From the NCBI RefSeq assembly GCF_014202275.1, contig NZ_JACHGF010000002.1:62001-126000 (forward strand): 64,000 nt of DNA, read 5' to 3'. Position 1 is the stretch's first letter, and each line of letters starts with the position of its first letter. Shown piece by piece: positions 26,767-35,497 of this stretch. Source of the DNA: Rhabdobacter roseus. Its GTDB lineage: Bacteria; Bacteroidota; Bacteroidia; Cytophagales; Spirosomataceae. Under the pieces are notes generated by a model, which was not told the DNA's origin, did no database searches, and saw only the letters and a program-made list of their open reading frames with translations. Position numbers and translations under genes: made by a program.

Positions 26767-28200
26767 ATGCGTGATCAAACAAATACTACCCTTTGGACGG
26801 TCCGTCGGGCGGCGCTCCGCCTGTGGGCCCTGCTGCTGGCCGTGGGGGCTCTTTCCTGCCAGCCCTTCGACGCCTGGCTCGACGTGAAGCGCGACCGGGC
26901 GGATGTGCTCCCCGAAACCCTGCTGGATCTGCAGGCGCTGCTGGACAACACCCTCGTTTTCAACCAGGGCTACCCGCTGCTGGGCCAGGTAAGCGCCGAC
27001 CACCTGGTGGTGCCCGACGACCGGCTGAACGCGATCTCTCCCGCCGAGCGTAACGCCTACGTCTGGGCGAAGGATGTCTACGAAGGGGCCGCGGCCGGGG
27101 AATTTGCCAACCCCTACGTGAAGATCGGCTACGGCAACGTGGTCCTGGAAAGGCTCGGGGCGGCCGTACGGACGGCGGCGGACCGGGCCCAGGCCGACCA
27201 CCTCCAAGGGCAGGCCCTGTTCCTGCGGGCTTTTTCTACCTACCAGCTGTCGCAACTGTTTTGCCCGCCCTACGATCCGGCGACGGCCGACCGGGAGGCG
27301 GGCCTGCAGCTACGGATGAGCCCGGACCCGAACGTGGCCGTGCCGCGTTCGACCGTGCAGCAGACCTACGAGCAGTTGCTGCAGGATGCCCAAACGGCGG
27401 CGGACCTGCTGCCGGTCCGGCCGCTGTATCCCACCCGCGCTTCGCGGGGGGCGGCGCAGGCCTTGCTGGCTAAGGTGTACCTGGTGATGGGGGCCTATGC
27501 GGAAGCGCTCCACTACGCCGAGCTGGCCCTCGGGGGCACCGCAGCGACCCTCCTGGACTACCAGGCGGACTTGGTGCAACCCACCAGTACCTTTCGGTTT
27601 CCGGCCTTTTCGGTCGAAAAGCCCCATCCGGAAATCCTCTTTTACGCCGAGGGTTCGCCCTTGTCGACCACCAACCCCAACGCGGGGGCGGCCTTCGTCG
27701 AGCCCGGCCTGTACGCCTCCTACGAAGACGATGATTTGCGGAAGCACCTCTTTTTTCGGACCCACGCCAACGGCCGGGCCGAAGTGGTGGGCCGATATAC
27801 GGGTACATCCAACGCCTTTGCCGGGATTGCCCTCAACGAGCTGTACCTGATCCGGGCCGAATGCCTCGCCCGGCTGGGGGAGGTACCCCGGGCCCTGGAG
27901 GCGCTCAACGGGCTGCTGCAACACCGCTACCGCGCCGGTACCTATACCCCCCGCAGCAGCGCGGACCCCGACCTGGCCCTGCAGTGGATCCTGACCGAGC
28001 GGCGCAAGGAACTGGCCTTCACCGGTCAGCTCCGCTGGGAAGACCTGCGTCGGCTCAACCGGGAGCCCGACCGGGCCCTCTCCCTGGAGCGCCGGGCCAA
28101 CGGAATGACCTACCAACTGCCTCCCAACGATCCGCGCTACGTTTTCCCGCTGCCGGACCTGGAAATTCAGCTGAGCGGGATTGCCCAAAACCCGCGCTAA
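26767..28200 (+). CDS. SusD/RagB-family outer-membrane lipoprotein
   Basis: The 477-residue protein begins with a lipoprotein signal (LWALLLAVGALSC), then DAWLDVKRDRADVLPETLLD, typical of RagB/SusD N-termini. Helical repeats follow (QGQALFLRAFSTYQLSQLF; SRGAAQALLAKVYLVMGAYA) with the C-terminal SusD segment (ILTERRKELAFTGQLRWEDL). It starts 11 bases after the SusC gene, so the two form the usual operon. SusD caps the SusC barrel and binds the ligand at the cell surface. Confidence 0.9.
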   Translation: MRDQTNTTLWTVRRAALRLWALLLAVGALSCQPFDAWLDVKRDRADVLPETLLDLQALLDNTLVFNQGYPLLGQVSADHLVVPDDRLNAISPAERNAYVWAKDVYEGAAAGEFANPYVKIGYGNVVLERLGAAVRTAADRAQADHLQGQALFLRAFSTYQLSQLFCPPYDPATADREAGLQLRMSPDPNVAVPRSTVQQTYEQLLQDAQTAADLLPVRPLYPTRASRGAAQALLAKVYLVMGAYAEALHYAELALGGTAATLLDYQADLVQPTSTFRFPAFSVEKPHPEILFYAEGSPLSTTNPNAGAAFVEPGLYASYEDDDLRKHLFFRTHANGRAEVVGRYTGTSNAFAGIALNELYLIRAECLARLGEVPRALEALNGLLQHRYRAGTYTPRSSADPDLALQWILTERRKELAFTGQLRWEDLRRLNREPDRALSLERRANGMTYQLPPNDPRYVFPLPDLEIQLSGIAQNPR

Positions 28201-28228
28201 ACCTTTCCACTATATAAACGTGACGAGC

Positions 28229-29743
28229 ATGAAAACCAAAAAAATCATCGACCTGCTCTGCCGCCTGGGCATTCTGCTGGCCGCCAGCCTCATGGCCTCG
28301 ACGGCCCGGGGCGATCGCCCCGCCTTGACCCTGACGGTGGAGGTGGAGGAGCGCCTGGCGGTCGACTCCCTGTTTGTGCGATTCCGCCATACAACCCTGC
28401 CCCAGGCCACCCCGGAAGCAGATATGCTGTGTTTAAAAAGAAGTGGTCCGCGCACTTTCGTGTATGCGGGGAGGTTTCCGCAGGCCCGCGGGCAATTTTC
28501 CCTGCACATCCGTCCGGCGGCCGGGAGTATCTGGGAGGATCGGTATGCGTACCTGCCCTTGACCCCGGCCTTTTACTGGGAAGCGGGGGATAGCCTAACC
28601 CTGCTCATTCAAAAAAGGCAGGCCGGGAAGCCGATCGGTAGTCCGATGTACGATTACGCGTATACCTTTCGGGGCAAAGGGGCCGCCAAATACAACGCCT
28701 GGCTCCGGGTGTACCGCACCTACCTCCAGGCGCCCACCGCCCGTCCGGCGGAGCGCTTGACGCTGGACTACCAGGAGATGGCTTCCTGGTCCCAGATACG
28801 GGCGGCGCTGGATACCCTGCAAAGCCAGCGGGCGGCGCTGGATGATTTTCACTACGACCTCTTCCGGGCGGACCTGGTCGGCGGGCAAAGCGAGCGATTT
28901 GCCCGGCTCAAAAGCCTGGGCGAAACGTCCCGGGATTCGGGATGGTGCCGGGACGTGCTGGCCCGGCAGCTCATGTCCCCGCTCGATTCCCTGGCCGGAG
29001 CGATTCCCGGCCCGGTGGCCTACCATTCCCGCGCCTTGATCCACTACCAGTTCGAGCGCCTGCGGTTCGAGGCTCACCTGGCCGCGCTGGGCGGGGACCC
29101 GTTTGACCTGCTGGAAGCCGTGGCGACCCGGTACGAAGGAGGTTTTCGGGATCGGTTGTGGCTGAACCTATTCCTTCAAAATACCGAGGGGCGGGATTTG
29201 GTCCGGGACTACCAAAGGGTACGCGGGCAGATGACCGATGCGGCCTGCCAGCAGGCCCTGCGGGAGGTAGTGGTGCGTTTGCCCGGGATGCCCGTGCTGG
29301 ATTTCGAGCTACCGGACCTGGCGGGGAACCGGGTTCGGTTAGCGGATCTGAGGGGCAAGGTCGTCTTCCTGGACGCCTGGTTCACGGGCTGTGGGGCCTG
29401 TGCGGCCTACTACCGGCAGGTGTTAAAACCGGCCAAAGAAGCGCTGAAAGCGGAAACCGACATCGTCTTCGTGTCCCTATCCGTCGACCGGAGCGAGGCG
29501 CTGTGGCGCAAGAGTGTGGCGTCGGGGACCTATACGTCGGCGCGGGCCGTCAACCTCTACACCGAGGGGCAGGGCCTGGACCACACCTGGACCCGGCAGT
29601 ACCGGTGGGAGGGTGTTCCCAAGCTGATGGTGGTGACGCGGGAGGGGAAAATCCACCAGCTCTATGAAAATGGCCTGGCGGAGGATATTCGTACCGCGGA
29701 AGCCCTGGTCAGGAGCCTGCAAGCGGTCAAAAGCGAGCGGTAA
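28229..29743 (+). CDS. TlpA-like thioredoxin-fold protein
   Basis: From ATG 28229 the 504-residue product starts with a signal peptide (LCRLGILLAASLMASTARGD), so it acts in the periplasm. A long N-terminal helical domain is followed from about residue 360 by a thioredoxin-fold domain (VLDFELPDLAGNRVRLADLR). This carries a redox motif FTGCGACAAYY, a CxxC pair flanked as in TlpA/ResA proteins. An in-frame ATG at 28181 overlaps the susD gene and is less likely. Proteins of this layout often sit behind susC/susD pairs in Cytophagales. It may keep cysteine residues of a substrate reduced; a link to the neighbouring cysteine-containing lanthipeptide is possible but untested. Confidence 0.8.
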   Translation: MKTKKIIDLLCRLGILLAASLMASTARGDRPALTLTVEVEERLAVDSLFVRFRHTTLPQATPEADMLCLKRSGPRTFVYAGRFPQARGQFSLHIRPAAGSIWEDRYAYLPLTPAFYWEAGDSLTLLIQKRQAGKPIGSPMYDYAYTFRGKGAAKYNAWLRVYRTYLQAPTARPAERLTLDYQEMASWSQIRAALDTLQSQRAALDDFHYDLFRADLVGGQSERFARLKSLGETSRDSGWCRDVLARQLMSPLDSLAGAIPGPVAYHSRALIHYQFERLRFEAHLAALGGDPFDLLEAVATRYEGGFRDRLWLNLFLQNTEGRDLVRDYQRVRGQMTDAACQQALREVVVRLPGMPVLDFELPDLAGNRVRLADLRGKVVFLDAWFTGCGACAAYYRQVLKPAKEALKAETDIVFVSLSVDRSEALWRKSVASGTYTSARAVNLYTEGQGLDHTWTRQYRWEGVPKLMVVTREGKIHQLYENGLAEDIRTAEALVRSLQAVKSER

Positions 29744-29748
29744 GGCTA

Positions 29749-29807
29749 GCCCGGCCCCCAGGCCGAAAAGCGCCGTCGGTACGGCGCTTTCGACCAGGGG
29801 GCCGGGC
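29749..29807. terminator. Nested double hairpin between convergent genes
   Basis: An outer stem (GCCCGGCCCCC at 29749-29759 with GGGGGCCGGGC at 29797-29807) encloses an inner perfect stem (AAAGCGCCGT at 29767-29776 with ACGGCGCTTT at 29781-29790). It starts five bases after the tlpA-like stop and lies just before the stop of the convergent small gene, so it likely terminates both transcripts. Confidence 0.7.
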
Positions 29808-29818
29808 GGGATTTCTGC

Positions 29819-30118
29819 TTACGGATTCGCCCGGGAGACGGTCACCGAAAGCTCCTGCGCATTTTTAGGAATCCTCTGTTGGCCATCCGGCGCGACGGCG
29901 GGCGAATACACCTGGCAGGCCCGGTCCCCGGGTTCGTCACAGCCCGTGGTAGGGGGTGTTCCGATGTAGTAGTAGTCATCGTCCTCCGAGGCTACGGAGT
30001 AAAAGGCAAAGGCCGCCGCTTGCGTGGTGGGTCGGCTGGTATTCATCGCTACCAACAGGCCACCGCTCAGGAGCAGGGCCAACAGGGATACCCCTTGGGA
30101 TTTAACGAAACGGTTCAT
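29819..30118 (-). CDS. Small secreted protein, DUF6520-like
   Basis: This 99-residue protein has an N-terminal signal or anchor segment (GVSLLALLLSGGLLVAMN), then an acidic tyrosine-rich stretch (SVASEDDDYYYIGTPP) and two cysteines (TTGCDEPGDRACQVY). Small Bacteroidota proteins named DUF6520 have this layout and often occur beside SusC/SusD/TlpA genes, as here. Its function is unknown. It is on the same strand as the lanthipeptide operon but 700 bases away from it. Confidence 0.55.
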   Translation of the reverse strand: MNRFVKSQGVSLLALLLSGGLLVAMNTSRPTTQAAAFAFYSVASEDDDYYYIGTPPTTGCDEPGDRACQVYSPAVAPDGQQRIPKNAQELSVTVSRANP

Positions 30119-30836
30119 GATCGACTGGTTTTTGTTTTGAAACGATACGCCTACTCTTTTTTCAGGTTTTCGGCCTACTTCCTGGCGGTAGGGGAGCTGT
30201 CCTGGACGGCTCCCTGGGCGGCTTAGACGGTAAAGGGGCTAGGTCATAGGGATGGTGGGGCGGTTTGGTGAAAAAGGAGACTGTTTAGGCTTAGGAGTAT
30301 GGTAAAAGCAAGCTTAGGAGATCGTGGGCTACCCGGCGGTGCGTAGGGTGGCCCGCACAGGGTGGCCCGCACAGGGTGGCCTGGCTAAACACCAAGGTAT
30401 ATCATGGGCATTGGGATAAGAGCCCAGGTCACCGCTTCGCGTTTTTCATGACATCTTCGGGCCGATTTTCTATCATACGACCAGTCCTTTGGATTTCCAT
30501 GAACCATAACGTGGTGGCCTGATGATAGAAAACCGGCCAATTCTCTAGGGTAAAACCCGCACAGGATGATACCAACTGAGAAAATCCTTAGCCCGCACTG
30601 ACGATATATAGGTTGCCCGTAAGCGGGAGCGTTTCTCAGCCGTGGGCTCGCATGACGCCATCCGGGCAGTGGGGTACCGGAAGGCAACGGGACGACTAGC
30701 CCCCTAGTAGTACGGCCTTTTAGGCGGCAACGTATTGTTTTCGAGCGCCTTGCCAAAGCTCCGTACAAGCTGCGCCAAATGCAAAAAAGGGGGGCTACTC
30801 TTTTCCGACGCGAAGCATACACTTTTCCGATACTTC
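30119..30836. other. Gene-free stretch with short repeats
   Basis: No convincing gene is seen. A short tandem repeat (GGGTGGCCCGCACA, about 2.5 copies) lies at 30346-30381. An imperfect inverted repeat follows: GGCCGATTTTCTATCAT at 30460-30476 and ATGATAGAAAACCGGCC at 30522-30538, one mismatch, 45-base loop. Its arms may be the ends of a tiny non-autonomous element or a regulatory stem. Confidence 0.45.
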
Positions 30837-31784
30837 CTACCGCTCGGGCGGTGGCGGGCCGTGGTCCGCCTTCACGGCTTGGGGGCTGAGGCCAAAGTAC
30901 CGCCTGAACCGGGCACTGAAGCCCGCCGGATGGCTGTAGCCCAGCCGCTGGGAAACGGCACGGACCGTTCGTTGCTCTTCCGTCAGCAAGCGCCAGGCTT
31001 CCTCCATCTTGAGGTGGAGCAGGTACTGCTTCAACGGAATCCCATAGGCTTGCTGAAACTTCCGCGCCAGGGTGTCGGGGTGCAGGCCCAGGGCGTCGGC
31101 CAACTCCTGGATGGTCGGCAGGGGGCTCGTCCGGACCTGGGTCCGGAGTGCTTCCTGGACCCGATTGGCCACGTCCGGTTCCTTTTCGGGGGCCTCTTGC
31201 CGAATCCCCAGCGCTTCCAGGATCCGGGTTAGGGGGGGCGGGTCCGGGGGGCGGAGGATGCGTTCCCAGCCATCAGGGGCAGGGGATTGGACGGAGGCCG
31301 GTCGGAGGTGGGAGTGGAGACTCCCTAGCGCGTAGGCCAGCAGGGCGGGGCGGAAGGCCGGAATCTGCCCGTACCCGGCCCGTAGCGCGGGCTCGTCCAG
31401 GTGCAGTACCACCCACTCCAGGTTGCCCGCCCCGTACCGCACTGGGCTTTCCCCGGCCGGGGCGTACCAGGTCAAGAGCCTACCTGGGGTCAGGTCCAGG
31501 CCGCCTTTCGCTTCTTCGGGTCCATGCAGGCTCCCCCTGATCACATACCAAAGGTAGATACCGAAGGTGTGCCGGTGAAAGGTCAACCTCCCGTCCCGGC
31601 TCGTCTCCAGTTCCAGGTGCCGGAGGCGGTACCCGGGGCCCTGCCGGGTTTGGCGGCGCAGCTGTCCGTCCGGCCAGCGGATGAGTTCGGCGGGATCTTG
31701 GTCGGGATGGGGGGCGGGCTCCCTCGTGACCGTGGCGTGGGCGGTGATGGCTTCGGATAACCGGATGTCCCACGGAAGGTCCAT
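30837..31784 (-). CDS. AraC-family transcription regulator
   Basis: The protein (about 315 residues; ATG 31784 preferred over an overlapping TTG) has an N-terminal sensing half of no clear family. Its C-terminal AraC DNA-binding domain has two helix-turn-helix units (ELADALGLHPDTLARKFQQA; VRAVSQRLGYSHPAGFSARF, then RRYFGLSP). It begins two bases after the stop of the RteC-like gene, so it is probably the last gene of the lanthipeptide-side operon. A role in regulating that operon or the facing SusC operon is likely but not shown. Confidence 0.85.
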   Translation of the reverse strand: MDLPWDIRLSEAITAHATVTREPAPHPDQDPAELIRWPDGQLRRQTRQGPGYRLRHLELETSRDGRLTFHRHTFGIYLWYVIRGSLHGPEEAKGGLDLTPGRLLTWYAPAGESPVRYGAGNLEWVVLHLDEPALRAGYGQIPAFRPALLAYALGSLHSHLRPASVQSPAPDGWERILRPPDPPPLTRILEALGIRQEAPEKEPDVANRVQEALRTQVRTSPLPTIQELADALGLHPDTLARKFQQAYGIPLKQYLLHLKMEEAWRLLTEEQRTVRAVSQRLGYSHPAGFSARFRRYFGLSPQAVKADHGPPPPER

Positions 31785-31786
31785 GT

Positions 31787-33022
31787 TCAATAGTTCTTAA
31801 TGGTACGAATGGCTTTTTCCAGCACGGCCACGACGACCTGCTTGTCCCGGTCCTCCACCTCGTAGGCCTTCCTCCGCATGCTGTTCCAGGAGAGGGTTTT
31901 CCGGTGCTGGGTGGAAAGGTGGGGCACCAGCAGCCGGAAGGCCTGGGCCACCGAGCGGACCTGGAGGATCTCGGTGTCCACCAGCGCCCGGACGGCCACC
32001 GCCGTCTGGTCCACCGTCAGGCCCACCGTGGCCCGGAGGGTAGCCTCCCCGGGGATTGGCGGGGGCGTCTCCCCGCCCGCCTTGCTTTTCAGGTAAGCGA
32101 TCTCGGCGGTAAACCAGCGGTCCATCACCGTGGTGACGTCGTCCAGGCCCGGATCAAGGCGGACCCGGGGTTTCCGGTGCAGCTGCTGAAACTGTTTGAA
32201 GCGAAGGAGCAAGCGGTCGAGCTGTTCCGACTCGCTGGCCTGCGCCTGCACTTCCCGGGCTATGCCCGCCGTATAGTACCGCAAGAAGGCCCGGCTGTTG
32301 AAGTTCAGGTAAACCAGCCGTTCCACCAGATGTTCCGACCATCCGCCCCGGGAGCCTCCGCCCCGGGAGCCTCCGCCCCGGGAGCCTCCGCTCGGGGACC
32401 GGAGGGCCTGGTTCTTTTCGACCAGGCACTTTTCGAGCTCGGCCACCAGTTCCTGGTGATAAAATACCTCCCGGAAGGATACCTGGGCGTTCGGGCGATG
32501 GCTGGTAAATCCGTACAAGCCTTCCAGGACAAGGCCGGCGAGCTCCCCGCCGCGGGTCCGCTGCCGTAGTGGCCCTTCCAGGGCCTTGACCCGGGTGTGC
32601 AGGGCCGCTTTGATTTCGGCCAGGTAGGCCGCCGGGACTCGCCCTTCGTCCCCGATGAGCGCTCCCAGTCGCTCGTCGAGAAACGCCAGCAATTCAGCCA
32701 GGGCGTCGGACAGGGCGTGACACGATTGGTGGAAAGCCGCATGGGTTGGACCCCGGGTCCGGTTTTCGTACACCTGATCGAGCAGGATCACCAGGCCGCT
32801 GTGGTAGCTCCGGACCAGCGCCCGAAGCTTGTTGGGGTCCGTCTGGGTAAAAGCCAGGCGTTTAAGGATCGTTTTTTGCCGGTGCGCGTGGGCCCGCGCC
32901 CGGACGGCGATTGTTTCGGCCTCGGCCGGGCTGGGCGCGAGGAAATCATCCCGGGCGGGATTGAGTGCCACCGTCACCACGAAGTCCAGCCATTGAAGGG
33001 GGTATTGCATAACCTTACGCAC
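31787..33022 (-). CDS. RteC-like protein with an in-frame GC-rich repeat
   Basis: This 411-residue protein is mostly helical. The C-terminal two thirds resemble RteC of Bacteroides conjugative elements in order and spacing: a YLNFNSRAFLRYYTAG segment, a helical stretch, a TVGLTVDQTAVAVRALVDT segment, and a serine-rich finish (LSWNSMRRKAYEVEDRDKQV). RteC controls element excision in Bacteroides, but RteC-like proteins are also found outside such elements. Residues near 213-228 (GGSRGGGSRGGGSRGG) come from three copies of a 15-base unit CCCCGGGAGCCTCCG. The gene lies between the lanthipeptide precursor and the AraC gene on one strand, suggesting a regulatory or accessory role. Assignment is tentative. 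Confidence 0.45.
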   Translation of the reverse strand: MRKVMQYPLQWLDFVVTVALNPARDDFLAPSPAEAETIAVRARAHAHRQKTILKRLAFTQTDPNKLRALVRSYHSGLVILLDQVYENRTRGPTHAAFHQSCHALSDALAELLAFLDERLGALIGDEGRVPAAYLAEIKAALHTRVKALEGPLRQRTRGGELAGLVLEGLYGFTSHRPNAQVSFREVFYHQELVAELEKCLVEKNQALRSPSGGSRGGGSRGGGSRGGWSEHLVERLVYLNFNSRAFLRYYTAGIAREVQAQASESEQLDRLLLRFKQFQQLHRKPRVRLDPGLDDVTTVMDRWFTAEIAYLKSKAGGETPPPIPGEATLRATVGLTVDQTAVAVRALVDTEILQVRSVAQAFRLLVPHLSTQHRKTLSWNSMRRKAYEVEDRDKQVVVAVLEKAIRTIKNY

Positions 33023-33154
33023 GAATAATTCCCTACCTCTACCCCAAAAGCGTTACCGGCCCTTTCATAAGGTCCGGTTGTCGGGATAGGCGGCCTTATC
33101 CCGATCACGGAGCAGGACTGGTGCCCGGCCCAGGAGACGGGCCGGGCACCGCGA

Positions 33155-33295
33155 TTAGCCCGCTTTGGTGCAAATGGTGCCGCTGGTCGTGATGGACTGC
33201 TTTCCCTGGGCGGAGGCGCGACCCGCTGGGTTTTCCAGCCGCGCCAGCACGTACGTTTTCAGGTACCGCTTTTGGGGGGTAATGGGCGTTTTCAT
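33155..33295 (-). CDS. lanA: Class I lanthipeptide precursor (46 residues)
   Basis: ATG 33295 gives a basic leader (MKTPITPQKRYLKTYVLARL) followed by ENPAGRASAQGKQ and a core rich in Ser/Thr (SITTSGTICTKAG). Leaders with a lysine-rich start and an aromatic/Leu helix are typical of Bacteroidota class I lanthipeptide precursors. The core has one cysteine and several Ser/Thr, so at most one lanthionine or methyllanthionine ring can form; other dehydrated residues would stay as dehydroalanine or dehydrobutyrine. A longer frame with an upstream ATG exists but breaks this pattern. It is on the same strand as the dehydratase gene, 2.2 kb downstream of it, behind the two-component genes. Confidence 0.7.
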   Translation of the reverse strand: MKTPITPQKRYLKTYVLARLENPAGRASAQGKQSITTSGTICTKAG

Positions 33296-33409
33296 AACCG
33301 TTGCTGTTTTAGGGGGAGAAAAAAGAACCTGGGGACAAAGCAACGGCAAGGAACGGCCGCCCGAAAATTTTTGAGACGAACGCGGCGCAAAATGAGACGA
33401 ACGCCCCTT

Positions 33410-34597
33410 TTAAGCGTGTCCGTTGTCCGGCTCAGCGCCTATTTCCTCGGTGGGGTACCGGTCCAGAGGCAGCGAAATGTGCACGGTAAAGACCGCTTCC
33501 TCGTGGCTGATTTCGAACTGATGCTCGCCGGGAAACTTCAGCTCCAACGTGCTACGGATCGTACTCAACCCCAGCCCCGAACCCGCCGGGGCTGGTCCAG
33601 AATCGGGAGGAGGGACGCTGTTGGTGACCGTAAAATGCAGCCAGTCTTTTTCGACCCGACTGGTAATGTCCACAAACGAAGGCAAGTAGGTGGCGTGCAC
33701 ACTGTGCTTGAAGGCATTTTCTACCAAGGTTAACAGCAGCAGAGTCGGAACGCGGTGGCGGGGCTGGACGGGGCCCGTGTGGGTAAAAGCAATCTCGGTG
33801 CGTAACTCGGCGCGCATGGATTCCAATTCGAGGTACTGTTGGATCAGGTGGTGCTCCTCTTCCAGGGGGATGAAAGCCTTCTCGGCCTCGTAGAGGGTGA
33901 ACCGAATCAGGTCGGCGGCCTGGTGAAGGTAGGCCGCGCCGGGGCCGGAAACGGAATCCAGTTCCGTCGCCGTGGCGTTGAAGATGTTGAAAATGAAATG
34001 GGGGGTCAGCAGGGAGCGGAGGGCTTTCAGCTCGGTTTTAGCCTTTTCTTCCTGCCACCGGATCTGTTCCAGTTCGCGCAGAAGCCCGTGTTTCATCATG
34101 TGGAGGCCTATGGGCAGGATTAAAAGCTGAAAATCGACGAGATCGTAAATGAATACCAGCCAATCCCCGCCCGCCCGCTGCGACCAGGGTTTTAGGTAGC
34201 GTTGTCCGATTGATTCGAAAATCGGCGGGAGGTTTTCCAGCCCCCAAAGCAGCGCGTAGCTCTGGTAAAGCAGCGTCGTAATTAGGTGCATAGCCACCAG
34301 GCCGACGGCCAGGGTCGCCCCCAGCCAGGCGACGCTGCCGAGGGGCTTCGGGCCGAGCCGGTATACGACCACCAGGAGGTAGTACAGGGGGATAAAACGG
34401 GCATAGTAGAGCCCATAGGCCCAGAGCAGCTCGGAAGAAGGCCTTTGTTGGGTCCAGGCGGGCACGAAAAAGAGAAGGTGGTACAGGATAAAGCAGGTCC
34501 AGAACAGTACGTGCACGAACCCGCGGTGCCGGGGACTGGTTGGAAAGAGCAGCCCACGATAGGCGCTAAATTGGGACGTTCTTGTGGGCATGGCCAT
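33410..34597 (-). CDS. LytS-type sensor histidine kinase (lanthipeptide locus)
   Basis: This 395-residue protein has four to five N-terminal membrane helices (VLFWTCFILYHLLFFVPAW; VAWLGATLAVGLVAMHLI). A His_kinase domain with the phospho-acceptor histidine follows in LRSLLTPHFIFNIFNATA. The ATPase part has LLTLVENAFKHSV and GSGLGLSTIRSTLELKF. LytS-type kinases signal to LytTR regulators. Its ATG overlaps the stop of the regulator gene upstream (TAATG), so they form a pair. It may sense the peptide made by this locus or envelope stress; the ligand is unknown. Confidence 0.85.
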   Translation of the reverse strand: MAMPTRTSQFSAYRGLLFPTSPRHRGFVHVLFWTCFILYHLLFFVPAWTQQRPSSELLWAYGLYYARFIPLYYLLVVVYRLGPKPLGSVAWLGATLAVGLVAMHLITTLLYQSYALLWGLENLPPIFESIGQRYLKPWSQRAGGDWLVFIYDLVDFQLLILPIGLHMMKHGLLRELEQIRWQEEKAKTELKALRSLLTPHFIFNIFNATATELDSVSGPGAAYLHQAADLIRFTLYEAEKAFIPLEEEHHLIQQYLELESMRAELRTEIAFTHTGPVQPRHRVPTLLLLTLVENAFKHSVHATYLPSFVDITSRVEKDWLHFTVTNSVPPPDSGPAPAGSGLGLSTIRSTLELKFPGEHQFEISHEEAVFTVHISLPLDRYPTEEIGAEPDNGHA

Positions 34598-35376
34598 TAG
34601 CGGGTCAGTAGTCTTAGAATCATCTCCCGCCGGAGCCGATCGGCAATGAGGTACTCGCTGCCGTCGATCATTTTGACCATATTGCCCTCGATCGTCTTAA
34701 CCGCATGGCGGTTGACGATGCAGGAACGATGGATGCGCACAAAGTCCGTGTCCGGCAGCCGCTCTTCCATCCCGCCCAGGTTTTCCCGAACCAGGAGCAT
34801 TCCCTCCGTATAGTAGATCTTGACGTAGTCTTTCAGGGCCACCAGGGCGTAGATATGCTGGTGGGGGATTCGGTGAAACTTTTTGTCCGATCGAAGCCAG
34901 GCATACCCCTGGCGCTCCGCACCGGTACCGGCCGGCGCTCGGCGCTCGCCAGGTGAGTCTTCGCTTTCCCCCGCGACGGGATCGTCCGGGAAATGCGGCT
35001 GGTGTTTGACACTGATTTTTAAAATCGTCTTGATAAAGCGGGGCCAGGAAACGGGTTTGAGCAAAAAATCCGTGACATCGTACTCGAACGCATCCAGGGC
35101 GTACTCCTTGTAGGCCGTAACCAGAATGACGTGGGGGCGGGGCGGGGGCAACGATTTGAGCAGGTCCAGGCCGGTCAGCCCCGGCATTTCTACGTCCAGG
35201 AAGATAATATCGGGGCGGTGGTTGACGATGATTTCCAGGGCCTGGGGGACGTTGCTGCAGCACCCCAGCAGCTCGAGCCACGACATTTCGCTGATCAGCC
35301 GGGCTAGGGCCTGCTGCGCTTTGGGTTCGTCGTCTACGACCAGACACCGCAAGGAAGAAAAGAGGTCCTTTTTCAT
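34597..35376 (-). CDS. LytTR-family response regulator (lanthipeptide locus)
   Basis: Residues 8-125 form a receiver domain (CLVVDDEPKAQQAL; IIFLDVEMPGLTGLDLL with the phospho-aspartate; VILVTAYKEYALDAFEYDV; DFLLKPV). The C-terminus is a LytTR DNA-binding domain (LVALKDYVKIYYTEGM; FVRIHRSCIVNRHAVKTIEG). A linker of about 35 residues rich in Gly, Ser and Pro separates them. The gene lies 120 bases downstream of lanB and is coupled to the kinase gene, so it likely controls this operon. LytTR proteins usually bind paired 9-base direct repeats; I did not find a clear pair by eye. Confidence 0.9.
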   Translation of the reverse strand: MKKDLFSSLRCLVVDDEPKAQQALARLISEMSWLELLGCCSNVPQALEIIVNHRPDIIFLDVEMPGLTGLDLLKSLPPPRPHVILVTAYKEYALDAFEYDVTDFLLKPVSWPRFIKTILKISVKHQPHFPDDPVAGESEDSPGERRAPAGTGAERQGYAWLRSDKKFHRIPHQHIYALVALKDYVKIYYTEGMLLVRENLGGMEERLPDTDFVRIHRSCIVNRHAVKTIEGNMVKMIDGSEYLIADRLRREMILRLLTR

Positions 35377-35497
35377 AGGCTCAGCAGGTTATGTAACCCC
35401 AGTCCGATCAACAGCGGCGGGATGGGTGGTGGGATTTTTTTTCCTTCAACCTACGAAATAAACCCCAAAACGCCAAGAAAAAGAGTTACTTAATCGG

